Shown: piece after piece, positions 9,127 through 16,120 of the stretch
Position numbering within the stretch: position 1 is the stretch's first letter
Layout: each line of letters begins with the position of its first letter
Source of the DNA: JANXSD01 sp038206385
GTDB lineage: Bacteria; Bacteroidota; Bacteroidia; AKYH767-A; OLB10
DNA: 19,923 nucleotides
Assembly: GCA_038206385.1 (NCBI GenBank)
Contig: JBBRAW010000056.1
Span: 1 to 19,923, forward strand
Reading direction: 5' to 3'
Program-made: the position numbers and the translations under genes
Notes under the pieces: model-generated
The model's database searches: none
What the model was told of the DNA's origin: nothing
The model's input: only the letters and a program-made list of their open reading frames with translations

Positions 9127-9288
9127 TAATTTTCATGATGAAACCTGCTAGAATTGGTTAGGAGAAAATTACAAGAAAATTAATTATGAAGATAAATTAC
9201 TCCTCATTCTTAATGATTTGATGAATTACAATAATGGAATTACATATTTGAGGTTAAAATTGATTTTCGTTATTACTTTTGGCAACTC
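9127..9288. other. Spacer between the large exported protein gene and plsY
   Basis: The 162-base spacer has no credible gene; the only ATG-led frame near its start (ATGATG at 9136) stops after eight codons. No stem-loop followed by a T-run was found, so the end of the preceding transcript is not marked. The plsY promoter lies at its right end. Confidence 0.6.
9248..9281 (+). promoter_or_regulatory. Predicted plsY promoter with very short leader
   Basis: TACTTTTG (9274-9281) is an exact TAnnTTTG box. A TTG at 9248-9250 lies 23 bases upstream, at the long end of the usual spacing. The plsY ATG is at 9289, so transcription should begin within about three bases of the start codon. Confidence 0.5.
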
Positions 9289-9930
9289 ATGATCAATTTT
9301 CAAAATATCAGCTTATTGCTGTTAGCCTATATTATTGGTTCGATACCATCAGCGGTATGGATCGGCAAATTGATGTTTGGCGTTGATGTAAGAGATTTCG
9401 GTAGTGGAAATGCAGGTGCTACGAATACTTTTAGGGTATTAGGTCCTAAGGCAGGAATTCCTGTATTTTTAATTGATACGTTAAAAGGGTTTTTAGCAGT
9501 TAAATTGGTGCTTATTACTGGTAAATATTTACCAAATACACAGCAATATGTAAATTTTGAACTTACCTTAAGTATTGCAGCATTATTAGGACATATCTTT
9601 CCTGTTTTAGCCGGATTTAGAGGAGGAAAAGGAGTTGCCACCTTATTAGGTATTTTAGCTGCCGTACATCCGCAAGCTGCTGCTGTATGTAGTCTTGTAT
9701 TTTTTATTTCATTATACCTAACTGGATATGTGTCTCTAAGTTCAATGCTTTCGGGTTTTGCATTTCCTGTTGTGATCATGTTTATTTATCATGAGAATGT
9801 TCCCGGAATGAACATTTTTGCAATGTTTGTTTGTATTTTGGTACTAATGACACATCAAAAAAATATTGAAAGACTTTTACGTGGCGAAGAAAGTAAAGTA
9901 AATTTTTTGAGAAAGCATAAGAAAAAATAA
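9289..9930 (+). CDS. plsY: Acyl-phosphate:glycerol-3-phosphate acyltransferase
   Basis: Integral membrane enzyme that transfers an acyl group from acyl-phosphate to sn-glycerol-3-phosphate, the first committed step of phospholipid synthesis, working with PlsX (not seen here). The 213-residue protein has the hydrophobic segments and the three conserved loops of the family: GSIPSAVWIGK (17-27), GSGNAGATNTFRVLG (38-52) and GHIFPVLAGFRGGKGVAT (101-118). These include the glycerol-phosphate-binding GRGGK-like element, here FRGGKG. The C-terminal HQKNIERLLRGEE (189-201) is also typical. The length is normal. It appears to be a single-gene transcript with its own promoter, and the next gene is nearly 290 bases away. 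Confidence 0.96.
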   Translation: MINFQNISLLLLAYIIGSIPSAVWIGKLMFGVDVRDFGSGNAGATNTFRVLGPKAGIPVFLIDTLKGFLAVKLVLITGKYLPNTQQYVNFELTLSIAALLGHIFPVLAGFRGGKGVATLLGILAAVHPQAAAVCSLVFFISLYLTGYVSLSSMLSGFAFPVVIMFIYHENVPGMNIFAMFVCILVLMTHQKNIERLLRGEESKVNFLRKHKKK

Positions 9931-10217
9931 CCTAATTTTTAATATATTTTACTTAATGAGTGTGCATGCTAGCGATTCAAAATTTTTGAAATTGGATCTC
10001 TACTTTATATTAATTGCCATATTCAATTTTATTTTAATTTTAGTGTAACTACGTAGTTTTATTTTCGTAGAAATACGATTAACTTAATTTCAACGAACAA
10101 TTTTATAATGTAAGAAATTACATTTTTTGTCATTTTCAGAAGACTTATTTGCTTGGATTTTGTAACAGCATTTAAATACAACCGTATATAAGCCACGTTC
10201 AAAAAACTAAAAGAACA
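9931..10217. other. AT-rich spacer between plsY and the TPR/PD40/SPOR gene
   Basis: The 287 bases contain no convincing gene. I see a perfect 10-base palindrome ACTACGTAGT (10048-10057), a 7-base-pair all-AT stem with GAAA loop followed by T residues (10107-10124), and TATTTTCG (10060-10067). The last is one base off the -7 consensus and could drive the downstream gene with a leader of about 145 bases. None is strong enough to call alone. Confidence 0.5.
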
Positions 10218-12011
10218 ATGAGAAATAAATTTTTGTCGATTTCAATTGTAATGATTTTATTACTTCTGAATTCATCTTTCATAGCGAAAGGAGAATCTGT
10301 GAACCAAAGAGCTAAACAAGCAGAAAAGTTCTTTCTAGCAAAGCAATATGATAAAGCTGCACCATTGTTTGCACAGTTGGTAAGTAGTAATCCTAAGAGT
10401 TACAAATACAATTATTATTATGGTATCTGTTTAACGATTATTGCGAAAGATAAATCGCAAGCACTTCCTTATTTAGATATTGCTATGCAAAACCCTAAAA
10501 CACCTGAAGAAATATATTATTATATGGGTCGTGCGTTGCATTTGAATTATCGATTTGAAGAATCACTTCGTTCATTTACTGAATTCAATAAAATTGTTGG
10601 AGCTAGAAATGCTGGAAGATGGTCGACACCTCAGTTAATGGAAATGTGTAATAACGCTAAAAAAATTCTTGACACAACGAAAAATGAATCGATCATTGAA
10701 CGTACAGAAAGTATGGCAAATGATTTCTATAACAAATATACTTTCGCTTCTGGAAATGGCAAATTATTAAGTATGCCTGATGAAATTATTCAAACATCAA
10801 AAAGCGAAAAGGATGAACGTCCAATGATATTTCTTAGTGCAAATGGCAGAGTGATGTATTATTCAGCAATGAATGCAGAAACTAGTAGTCGTGATATTTT
10901 TAGAGTGGAAAAAGATCTAGAGAATAATTGGACAGTACCAACTAATGTTGGAGTTACTATCAATTCTTCACAAGATGAAATATTTCCCACTTGCAATACT
11001 GATGGACGAATATTGTATTTCAGTTCAAGAGGACATAATAGCACTGGTGGATTTGATATTTTTAAAGCCTATTATAATTCAGTTTCTAAAACGTGGAGCA
11101 ATCCAGTAAATATTGGTTCACCCTATAATTCTCCTGACGATGATTTTTGTTTTGTATCGTCGGTTGAAGATAAATGGGCTTATTTTACTAGCCAACGAGA
11201 AACGGGTCCTGGTATGTTTACTGTTTATAAAGTGCCATATAAAAACACTGAAGATTTACCAATCGCACTGAATGGAAAATTTAATTGTATCGGACAACCA
11301 GATTTAAAAGAAATAAAACTTACTATTACTAGAGATGGTGATCAAAATGTTGTAGCAGATTTATTGACAAATAAAACTTCTGGAGGATATTCTGTTGAAT
11401 TGCCTGGACCAGGAACTTATAAATTCACAGTTACTGCTGAAGGCTTTCAACAACATTCGTTAGATGTTAGTTTCCTTGAATTTAGTGATAATATAATGGT
11501 ACAAGATATTTTCTTAAGTCGTAATGAAAGTGGTAAAGAAGATTTGGCAATTACCAATCGAAAATTAACGGATGCAGAAGCTATCGATGCTTCATTAACT
11601 GCTAATGTTGATGAAAATGGTAATGCATCATCTGGAATTACTTCTGCTGATTTAAAAAATGGTAATGCGAAAAATGCTGTTAATGGAATGAGCATTGTGA
11701 ATGATAAGGCGATCATTAATGGGATTTCTGATGAAGTTCAATTTAAAGTTCAAATTGGTGCATTCAGCAAACATCAACGCGAAGTGATTCAAAAAAGATT
11801 AGAAAAGAAAGCCGACAAATCAATGTTGACTCATTATGATGATTTAACATGGCTTAGATTTTATATGGGAGGTGAATCAAAATATGCATCAGCAAAAAAT
11901 TTAAAATATACGCTCGTTCAAGCAGGATTTTCCGATGCCTTTATAGTTGCTTTTAGAGGAGAAAAACCTATTAAATTGACAGATGCTATAAACAAAACAG
12001 GTAGCAAGTAA
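10218..12011 (+). CDS. Exported TPR - PD40 propeller - carboxypeptidase-regulatory-like - SPOR protein
   Basis: The 597-residue protein has an N-terminal signal peptide (hydrophobic core about 7-22, probable cleavage near residue 25) without a lipobox. TPR-like helical repeats fill about 26-150. PD40/WD40-like propeller strands run from about 195 to 345, with the recurrent D-E-x-P...G-R-x-L-Y-F-S-S pattern (residues 253-270) and GGFDIFKA at 277-284. A carboxypeptidase-regulatory-like beta domain covers about 348-435 (SGGYSVELPGPGTYKFTV). After a Ser/Asn/Ala-rich linker, residues 507-582 form a SPOR-like domain (QFKVQIGAF to DAFIVAFRGEKPI). The order resembles the T9SS accessory protein PorE, but with SPOR where PorE has an OmpA-like peptidoglycan-binding domain. 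It is predicted to sit in the periplasm on peptidoglycan. It is followed by a strong terminator, so it is probably monocistronic. Exact role unknown. Confidence 0.88.
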   Translation: MRNKFLSISIVMILLLLNSSFIAKGESVNQRAKQAEKFFLAKQYDKAAPLFAQLVSSNPKSYKYNYYYGICLTIIAKDKSQALPYLDIAMQNPKTPEEIYYYMGRALHLNYRFEESLRSFTEFNKIVGARNAGRWSTPQLMEMCNNAKKILDTTKNESIIERTESMANDFYNKYTFASGNGKLLSMPDEIIQTSKSEKDERPMIFLSANGRVMYYSAMNAETSSRDIFRVEKDLENNWTVPTNVGVTINSSQDEIFPTCNTDGRILYFSSRGHNSTGGFDIFKAYYNSVSKTWSNPVNIGSPYNSPDDDFCFVSSVEDKWAYFTSQRETGPGMFTVYKVPYKNTEDLPIALNGKFNCIGQPDLKEIKLTITRDGDQNVVADLLTNKTSGGYSVELPGPGTYKFTVTAEGFQQHSLDVSFLEFSDNIMVQDIFLSRNESGKEDLAITNRKLTDAEAIDASLTANVDENGNASSGITSADLKNGNAKNAVNGMSIVNDKAIINGISDEVQFKVQIGAFSKHQREVIQKRLEKKADKSMLTHYDDLTWLRFYMGGESKYASAKNLKYTLVQAGFSDAFIVAFRGEKPIKLTDAINKTGSK

Positions 12012-12033
12012 GAATACTTCTTCCCTAAATGCT

Positions 12034-12068
12034 GAAACGGTTCGTGAATAACGAACCGTTTCCTTTTT
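12034..12068 (+). terminator. Rho-independent terminator after the TPR/PD40/SPOR gene
   Basis: A perfect 12-base-pair stem (GAAACGGTTCGT at 12034-12045 with ACGAACCGTTTC at 12051-12062) encloses the loop GAATA and is followed by CTTTTT. It begins 22 bases after the stop codon. This is the clearest terminator in the window. Confidence 0.9.
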
Positions 12069-12128
12069 ATAATTTATTCAGTTAAAAATTTAATACACTG
12101 AATACCAACTATAAGCTATATTTATTAG

Positions 12129-12156
12129 TTGATCAAAAGGGAAAGCCTTACCTTCG
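12129..12156 (+). promoter_or_regulatory. Possible clpS promoter
   Basis: TACCTTCG (12149-12156) differs from TAnnTTTG by one base, and TTG (12129-12131) lies 17 bases upstream. It stands between the terminator of the preceding gene and the clpS start at 12173, where a promoter is required. It is a weak match and only suggestive. Confidence 0.35.
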
Positions 12157-12172
12157 TGGCAAAGCTTAAGAG

Positions 12173-12457
12173 ATGATATATTTAACCCATAAGCCTTTCG
12201 AACAGGAAGATTTACTTTTAGAAGTAGTAGAGAAAAAAGAAAATCACATTGTATTGTATAATGATGACGTAAATACTTTTGACTGGGTGATTGATTCACT
12301 AGTTGATATTTGCCGACACGACCATATACAAGCAGAACAGTGCTCATATATTGTACACCATGCGGGGAAATGTAGTGTTAAGAATGGTTTTTTTGAAGAA
12401 TTACGTCCGATGTGTGAAGCTTTACAATTAAGAGGTTTAAGTGCAACTATCGAATAA
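12173..12457 (+). CDS. clpS: ATP-dependent Clp protease adaptor ClpS
   Basis: Adaptor that binds N-degron substrates and hands them to the ClpAP-type (in Bacteroidota usually ClpC/ClpA-like) protease. The 94-residue protein has the ClpS core: LYNDDVNTFDWVIDSL (29-44) with the conserved Asn30-Asp31-Asp32 that contact the substrate N-terminus. It continues with an HH-A-GK segment (62-66) corresponding to the helix that lines the binding pocket. The N-terminal extension of about 20 residues is typical of the adaptor arm that engages the Clp ATPase. Length and motifs fit well. The M48 protease gene begins 14 bases downstream, suggesting cotranscription. Confidence 0.93.
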   Translation: MIYLTHKPFEQEDLLLEVVEKKENHIVLYNDDVNTFDWVIDSLVDICRHDHIQAEQCSYIVHHAGKCSVKNGFFEELRPMCEALQLRGLSATIE

Positions 12458-12471
12458 TTTATCCTTAATTT

Positions 12472-13287
12472 ATGAAAAAATATTTTTTCTTGCTACCATT
12501 AGTAGCACTATTGTTACTTGCACCAGCTTGTAGTAAAGTTCCACTAACCAATCGAAAGCAAGTAAATCTGGTAAATGAAAGTGAATTGGTAGGATTAAGT
12601 CTTACGCAATACAAAGATTTTCTTGCAAAAAACCCAGCAGCACCAGCTTCTGATCCTGATGCTCAGTTGGTAAAAAAAGTAGGACAAAAAATTCAGTCAG
12701 CGGTAATACAATATTTAAATCAAAACAAATTAGGTAGTCGTGTTGCAGGATATAAATGGGAGTTTAATCTTGTTAAAGATCCAACAGTGAATGCTTGGTG
12801 TATGCCTGGTGGAAAAGTAGTTGTTTATAGTGGATTACTTGCTGTAACACAAAATGAAACGTCGTTAGCTATTGTAATGGGACATGAAATTGCTCATGCT
12901 GTAGCACGTCATGGTAATGAGCGAATGAGCCAAGAGATGATTGCTCAAATGGGTGGTGTTGCATTGAACGTTGCCTTGCAAACAAAATCAGCAGAAACAC
13001 AAGCAATTTTTAACCAAGCTTATGGTGTTGGTGCAAACGTTGGCGTACTTTTACCTTACTCAAGAATTCACGAGTCGGAAGCTGATAAATTAGGGCTTAT
13101 ATTCGCAGCTATTGCTGGATATGATCCTCGAGAAGCACCAAAATTCTGGCAACGAATGTCGAAAGTGGGTGGACAAAAACCACCTGAGATTTTAAGTACA
13201 CATCCAAGTGATCAAACAAGGATCAATGATTTGAATAAATTTATGCCTGAAGCATTGAAGTATTACAAGCCATCAAAGAGTAATTAA
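12472..13287 (+). CDS. M48-family metalloprotease, predicted lipoprotein
   Basis: A 271-residue zinc protease predicted to be anchored in the envelope. The N-terminus is a lipoprotein signal with a somewhat relaxed lipobox (LAPAC, Cys20). The zinc-binding HExxH is HEIAH (138-142). The third ligand lies in the M48 motif HESEAD (200-205, most likely Glu201), and STHPS (242-246) contains the conserved substrate-cleft His244. It resembles the LoiP/YcaL/OMA1-like group, which degrades misfolded envelope proteins in other bacteria; this specific role here is inference. There are no TPRs, unlike BepA. It directly follows clpS and precedes nfeD by 40 bases. Confidence 0.92.
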   Translation: MKKYFFLLPLVALLLLAPACSKVPLTNRKQVNLVNESELVGLSLTQYKDFLAKNPAAPASDPDAQLVKKVGQKIQSAVIQYLNQNKLGSRVAGYKWEFNLVKDPTVNAWCMPGGKVVVYSGLLAVTQNETSLAIVMGHEIAHAVARHGNERMSQEMIAQMGGVALNVALQTKSAETQAIFNQAYGVGANVGVLLPYSRIHESEADKLGLIFAAIAGYDPREAPKFWQRMSKVGGQKPPEILSTHPSDQTRINDLNKFMPEALKYYKPSKSN

Positions 13288-13327
13288 TTCTATTATCAGT
13301 CAAATTTCTCCTCCTAAAAAAATCTAA

Positions 13328-13795
13328 ATGTCGATTTTCTTTATTGCAGTTTTAATATTTTTTGGGATCGCATTAATTGTTCTTGAAATATTAATAGTTC
13401 CAGGTTTAATAGTTGGAATTGTTGGTGGAATATTCATGTGTATGGGACTTGTATGGACTTGGCAAGTTTTTGGACCGACAGTGACAGTTGCTGTTGGAGT
13501 TTTTGCAATTCTATTACTTGCTGTTTCATTGTACCTTGCTCTCAAGACTGGCTTTTGGAAACGATTTAGTTTGAAAGAAACAAATAAAGGTCGTGTTAAC
13601 GAAATTGAATCGGGAGCTGTTTTACCGGGAGATACTGGTTATGCGATATCAAGCTTACGGCCAATGGGAAGTGTGAAAATTAACGGGATAAAATTTGAAG
13701 CAAGTTCAGAAGGTGAACTTATTCCACCCAATTATCCTGTAGAAGTTATTCGCATTGAGCCAGGAAAACTCATCGTTAAGCCTAAAAAAGATTAA
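13328..13795 (+). CDS. NfeD-family membrane protein
   Basis: A 155-residue protein with about three hydrophobic segments in the first 72 residues (roughly 3-20, 24-44 and 50-72) and a C-terminal soluble OB-fold-like domain (about 98-152). The segment GDTGYAISSLRPMGSVKING (101-120) followed by ASSEGELI (125-132) is characteristic of NfeD. It lacks the N-terminal ClpP-like protease domain of long NfeD proteins, so it is the short form. Short NfeD proteins are routinely encoded beside flotillin-like proteins and are thought to act with them in membrane microdomains. That is the case here: floA begins 72 bases downstream. Confidence 0.9.
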   Translation: MSIFFIAVLIFFGIALIVLEILIVPGLIVGIVGGIFMCMGLVWTWQVFGPTVTVAVGVFAILLLAVSLYLALKTGFWKRFSLKETNKGRVNEIESGAVLPGDTGYAISSLRPMGSVKINGIKFEASSEGELIPPNYPVEVIRIEPGKLIVKPKKD

Positions 13796-13867
13796 ACATC
13801 AGTTTGATTCAAAAATATTGCTGATTCAATTTTTGAAATTATCTTCACCAAACTAATACCTACAAAC

Positions 13868-14854
13868 ATGCAATTACCAGTTTTATTCCTGATCATCTTC
13901 GGGGCGATAATATTCATTTTTTTCTTCTTGTATTTCATACCAGTTAACCTATGGATAACAGCAGTATTTTCTAATGTAAAAATTAGTATCATGAATTTAG
14001 TATTGATGCGACTAAGGAAAGTTCCTCCATCCATCGTGGTTAACGCAATGATAACTGGAACGAAGGCAGGATTAATTCTTACTACCAACGAAGTAGAAAC
14101 GCATTATCTCGCAGGAGGAAACGTGAACAACGTTATTAAAGCACTTATATCTGCTGATAAAGCAAATATTCCATTAACATTTAAAACAGCTACTGCAATT
14201 GATTTAGCAGGAAGAGATGTTCGTGATGCGGTTCAACTTTCTGTTAACCCACGTGTAATTGATACGCCGCCGGTATCTGCAGTAGCTAAAAACGGAATTC
14301 AGCTTGTTGTTAGAGCGCGCGTGACTGTTAGAGCAAACATCAACCAATTAGTTGGAGGAGCAGGAGAAGAAACGATTTTGGCGCGTGTTGGAGAAGGAAT
14401 TGTAACTACGATTGGATCAGCTCACGATCATAAATCGGTATTAGAAAATCCAGATCAGATTTCGAAAACAGTTTTGAATAAAGGATTAGATGCAGGAACA
14501 GCTTTTGAGATTCTTTCCATCGATATTGCAGATATTGACGTTGGAGAAAACATCGGAGCAAAATTGCAAACTGAGCAAGCTTCTGCTGATTTGAAAGTAG
14601 CACAAGCGAAGGCTGAAGAAAGAAGAGCAATGGCGGTTGCTTATGAGCAAGAAATGAAAGCAAAAGCGCAAGAAGCAAGGTCAAAAGTTATTGAGGCGGA
14701 GGCACAGATTCCATTGGCAATGGCAGAAGCATTTAGATCTGGAAATATGGGTATTATGGATTATTACAAGATGCAAAATGTTCAGGCTGATACCAGTATG
14801 CGAGAATCAATTGCTAAACCTGGATCTGCACCTGGAGCTAACGAAAAGAAATAA
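13868..14854 (+). CDS. floA: Flotillin-like protein FloA (UPF0365 family)
   Basis: The 328-residue protein has one N-terminal membrane segment (about 4-25), and a conserved SPFH/flotillin-like region. That region includes MRLRKVPPSIVVNA (47-60), AGRDVRDAVQLSVNPRVIDT (114-133) and a GGAGEETILARVGEGIV segment (163-179). An Ala/Glu/Lys-rich coiled coil covers about 230-290. The family scaffolds detergent-resistant membrane microdomains in Bacillus subtilis; here the role is inferred by family. Length and motif order match FloA closely. Together with the preceding short nfeD gene it forms the usual two-gene unit. No terminator is seen after it; a tRNA promoter follows within ten bases. Confidence 0.95.
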   Translation: MQLPVLFLIIFGAIIFIFFFLYFIPVNLWITAVFSNVKISIMNLVLMRLRKVPPSIVVNAMITGTKAGLILTTNEVETHYLAGGNVNNVIKALISADKANIPLTFKTATAIDLAGRDVRDAVQLSVNPRVIDTPPVSAVAKNGIQLVVRARVTVRANINQLVGGAGEETILARVGEGIVTTIGSAHDHKSVLENPDQISKTVLNKGLDAGTAFEILSIDIADIDVGENIGAKLQTEQASADLKVAQAKAEERRAMAVAYEQEMKAKAQEARSKVIEAEAQIPLAMAEAFRSGNMGIMDYYKMQNVQADTSMRESIAKPGSAPGANEKK

Positions 14855-14863
14855 AGTAAAATT

Positions 14864-14892
14864 TTGGATTAAGATAAAAAATCCTACTTTTG
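14864..14892 (+). promoter_or_regulatory. Promoter of tRNA-Arg
   Basis: TTG (14864-14866), an 18-base spacer and TACTTTTG (14885-14892) form the best two-part Bacteroidota promoter in the window. Transcription would begin near 14897, about ten bases before the mature tRNA 5' end. Confidence 0.65.
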
Positions 14893-14906
14893 CAGCCCGT
14901 AATAAT

Positions 14907-14980
14907 GGTTTCGTAGCTCAACTGAATAGAGCACCTGACTACGGATCAGGAGGTTGGGGGTTTGAACCCCTCCGAGACCA
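14907..14980 (+). tRNA. tRNA-Arg (anticodon ACG)
   Basis: A full cloverleaf can be folded. The 7-pair acceptor is GGTTTCG/CGAGACC with one G-T pair. The D-arm stem is GCTC/GAGC and the anticodon stem CCTGA/TCAGG, with loop CTACGGA giving anticodon ACG at 14941-14943. The variable loop has five bases, and the T-arm is GGGGG/CCCTC around TTTGAAC. The discriminator is A at 14980; the 3' CCA is not encoded (the next bases are CAT). A34 would be edited to inosine by TadA to read CGU, CGC and CGA. Confidence 0.96.
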
Positions 14981-14992
14981 CATAATTTTAAA

Positions 14993-15023
14993 ATCCCGCT
15001 GATTTTCAGTGGGATTTTTTTTT
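14993..15023 (+). terminator. Terminator after tRNA-Arg
   Basis: A 10-pair stem (ATCCCGCTGA at 14993-15002 with TCAGTGGGAT at 15006-15015, one G-T pair) closes a TTT loop and runs into nine T residues. An A-run precedes it. It ends the tRNA transcript 13 bases after the gene and separates it from trxB. Confidence 0.88.
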
Positions 15024-15075
15024 GAACCTCTCCCCTATTTCTCACAAGAAAGAAGATTACTTTTTCTTCAATTGG

Positions 15076-15104
15076 AAATTCGTAATTCGTAATTTTTAAT
15101 TTAT
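15076..15104 (+). repeat. Short AT-rich tandem motif upstream of trxB
   Basis: The spacer contains AATTCGTAATTCGTAATTTT (15078-15097), a 7-base unit AATTCGT repeated and decaying into AATTTTTAATTT. Low-complexity stretches of this kind are frequent between Bacteroidota genes; no function is evident. Confidence 0.4.
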
Positions 15105-15111
15105 TTCAACC

Positions 15112-15119
15112 TATTTTTG
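15112..15119 (+). promoter_or_regulatory. Predicted -7 box of trxB
   Basis: TATTTTTG (15112-15119) is an exact TAnnTTTG match, placing the transcription start near 15124 and giving a leader of about 20 bases. No TTG is present at the expected -33 distance. Confidence 0.5.
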
Positions 15120-15144
15120 CACCTCGAAATTCCATTAAAATTTT

Positions 15145-16083
15145 ATGACTACCGAACGCGTTAAACTCTTGATAATTGGATCTGGTCCTGCTGGATATAC
15201 TGCTGCTATTTATGCCGCTCGTGCAGATTTAAAACCCCTACTCTATCAAGGCTTGCAACCTGGTGGACAGTTAACCATCACTACAGAAGTTGAAAATTAT
15301 CCTGGTTATCCTGAAGGAATTCAAGGTCCCGAGATGATGATTGATTTTGAGAAGCAAGCTAAGCGTTTTGGAACAGATATCCGTTTTGGATATGCTACTT
15401 CCGTAGATTTTAATTCTTCTCCTAAAAAAGTGATCATCGATGAAAATCATACCATCGAAGCTGATGCTGTTATCATCGCTACAGGAGCAAGTGCTAAATG
15501 GCTTGGATTAGAATCTGAAAAAAGACTCAATGGCTTTGGTGTTAGTGCTTGTGCTGTTTGTGATGGGTTTTTCTTTCGCGGACAAGAAGTAGCGATAGTA
15601 GGTGGTGGTGATACTGCTGCGGAGGAAGCATCCTATCTCGCAAAGCTTTGTAAAAAAGTTTATCTGTTAGTAAGGAGAGAAGAAATGCGTGCTTCGAAAA
15701 CGATGATTCACCGAGTAGAACATGCTGAAAATATTGAGATTCTTTATAACCATGAAACAGTTGAAGTAATGGGCGATAAAACTGTTGAAGGTGTTAAAGT
15801 TTTAAACCGACTAACCAAGGAAGAACGTGTGCTTGATGTTACTGGATTTTTTGTTGCGATAGGACATGAACCAAATACTAAATTTTTTAATGGTCAGCTA
15901 AAGCTTGATGAAAACGGATATATCATTGCTAAACCAGGAAGTACGTATACATCTATTGAAGGTGTTTTTGCAGCGGGTGATGTGCAAGATCATATCTATC
16001 GTCAGGCGGTTACTGCGGCGGGTTCTGGATGTATGGCTGCATTAGATGCGGAGAGATGGTTAGCTGCGAAAGGAATACATTGA
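15145..16083 (+). CDS. trxB: Thioredoxin-disulfide reductase
   Basis: FAD flavoenzyme that uses NADPH to reduce thioredoxin in the cytoplasm. The 312-residue protein shows the FAD-binding GSGPAG (12-17), the redox-active CAVC (136-139) in SACAVCDG, the NADPH-binding GGGDTAAEEA (153-162) and VRREEMRAS (176-184, arginines that select NADPH). The second FAD motif GVFAAGDVQD is at 273-282. All catalytic features are intact and the length is standard. It stands alone with its own promoter, downstream of the tRNA terminator; its stop codon overlaps the first base of an AT-rich repeat. Confidence 0.97.
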   Translation: MTTERVKLLIIGSGPAGYTAAIYAARADLKPLLYQGLQPGGQLTITTEVENYPGYPEGIQGPEMMIDFEKQAKRFGTDIRFGYATSVDFNSSPKKVIIDENHTIEADAVIIATGASAKWLGLESEKRLNGFGVSACAVCDGFFFRGQEVAIVGGGDTAAEEASYLAKLCKKVYLLVRREEMRASKTMIHRVEHAENIEILYNHETVEVMGDKTVEGVKVLNRLTKEERVLDVTGFFVAIGHEPNTKFFNGQLKLDENGYIIAKPGSTYTSIEGVFAAGDVQDHIYRQAVTAAGSGCMAALDAERWLAAKGIH

Positions 16084-16117
16084 TTTGAAAATGTTGAAAT
16101 TTGAAAATTTGAAGATG
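16082..16117 (+). repeat. AT-rich repeat, copy 1
   Basis: The 36 bases match 19258-19293 at 31 of 36 positions in the same orientation; the identical core is AATTTGAAAATTTGAA (16097-16112 and 19273-19288). It starts inside the trxB stop codon and ends where the open frame of the broken T9SS gene begins. Such TTTGAAAAT-type repeats are common between Bacteroidota genes, so this may be a dispersed intergenic element rather than a specific attachment site. Confidence 0.65.
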
Positions 16118-16120
16118 TGA

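Noticed and set aside
9327..9779. Long minus-strand open frame (150 codons) opposite plsY
   Set aside because: It lies entirely antisense to plsY, whose motifs are clear; the translation shows no recognisable family.
10107..10124. plsY terminator (all-AT 7-pair stem with T-run)
   Set aside because: The stem is short and weak, and about 180 bases past the stop codon; kept only as a note in the spacer.
13792..14088. 98-codon minus-strand frame at the nfeD/floA junction
   Set aside because: Overlaps floA's N-terminal coding region, which is strongly conserved.
14691..15002. Plus-strand frame running from floA through the tRNA to the terminator
   Set aside because: It crosses the 3' end of floA, a tRNA and a terminator stem; this is not a plausible gene.
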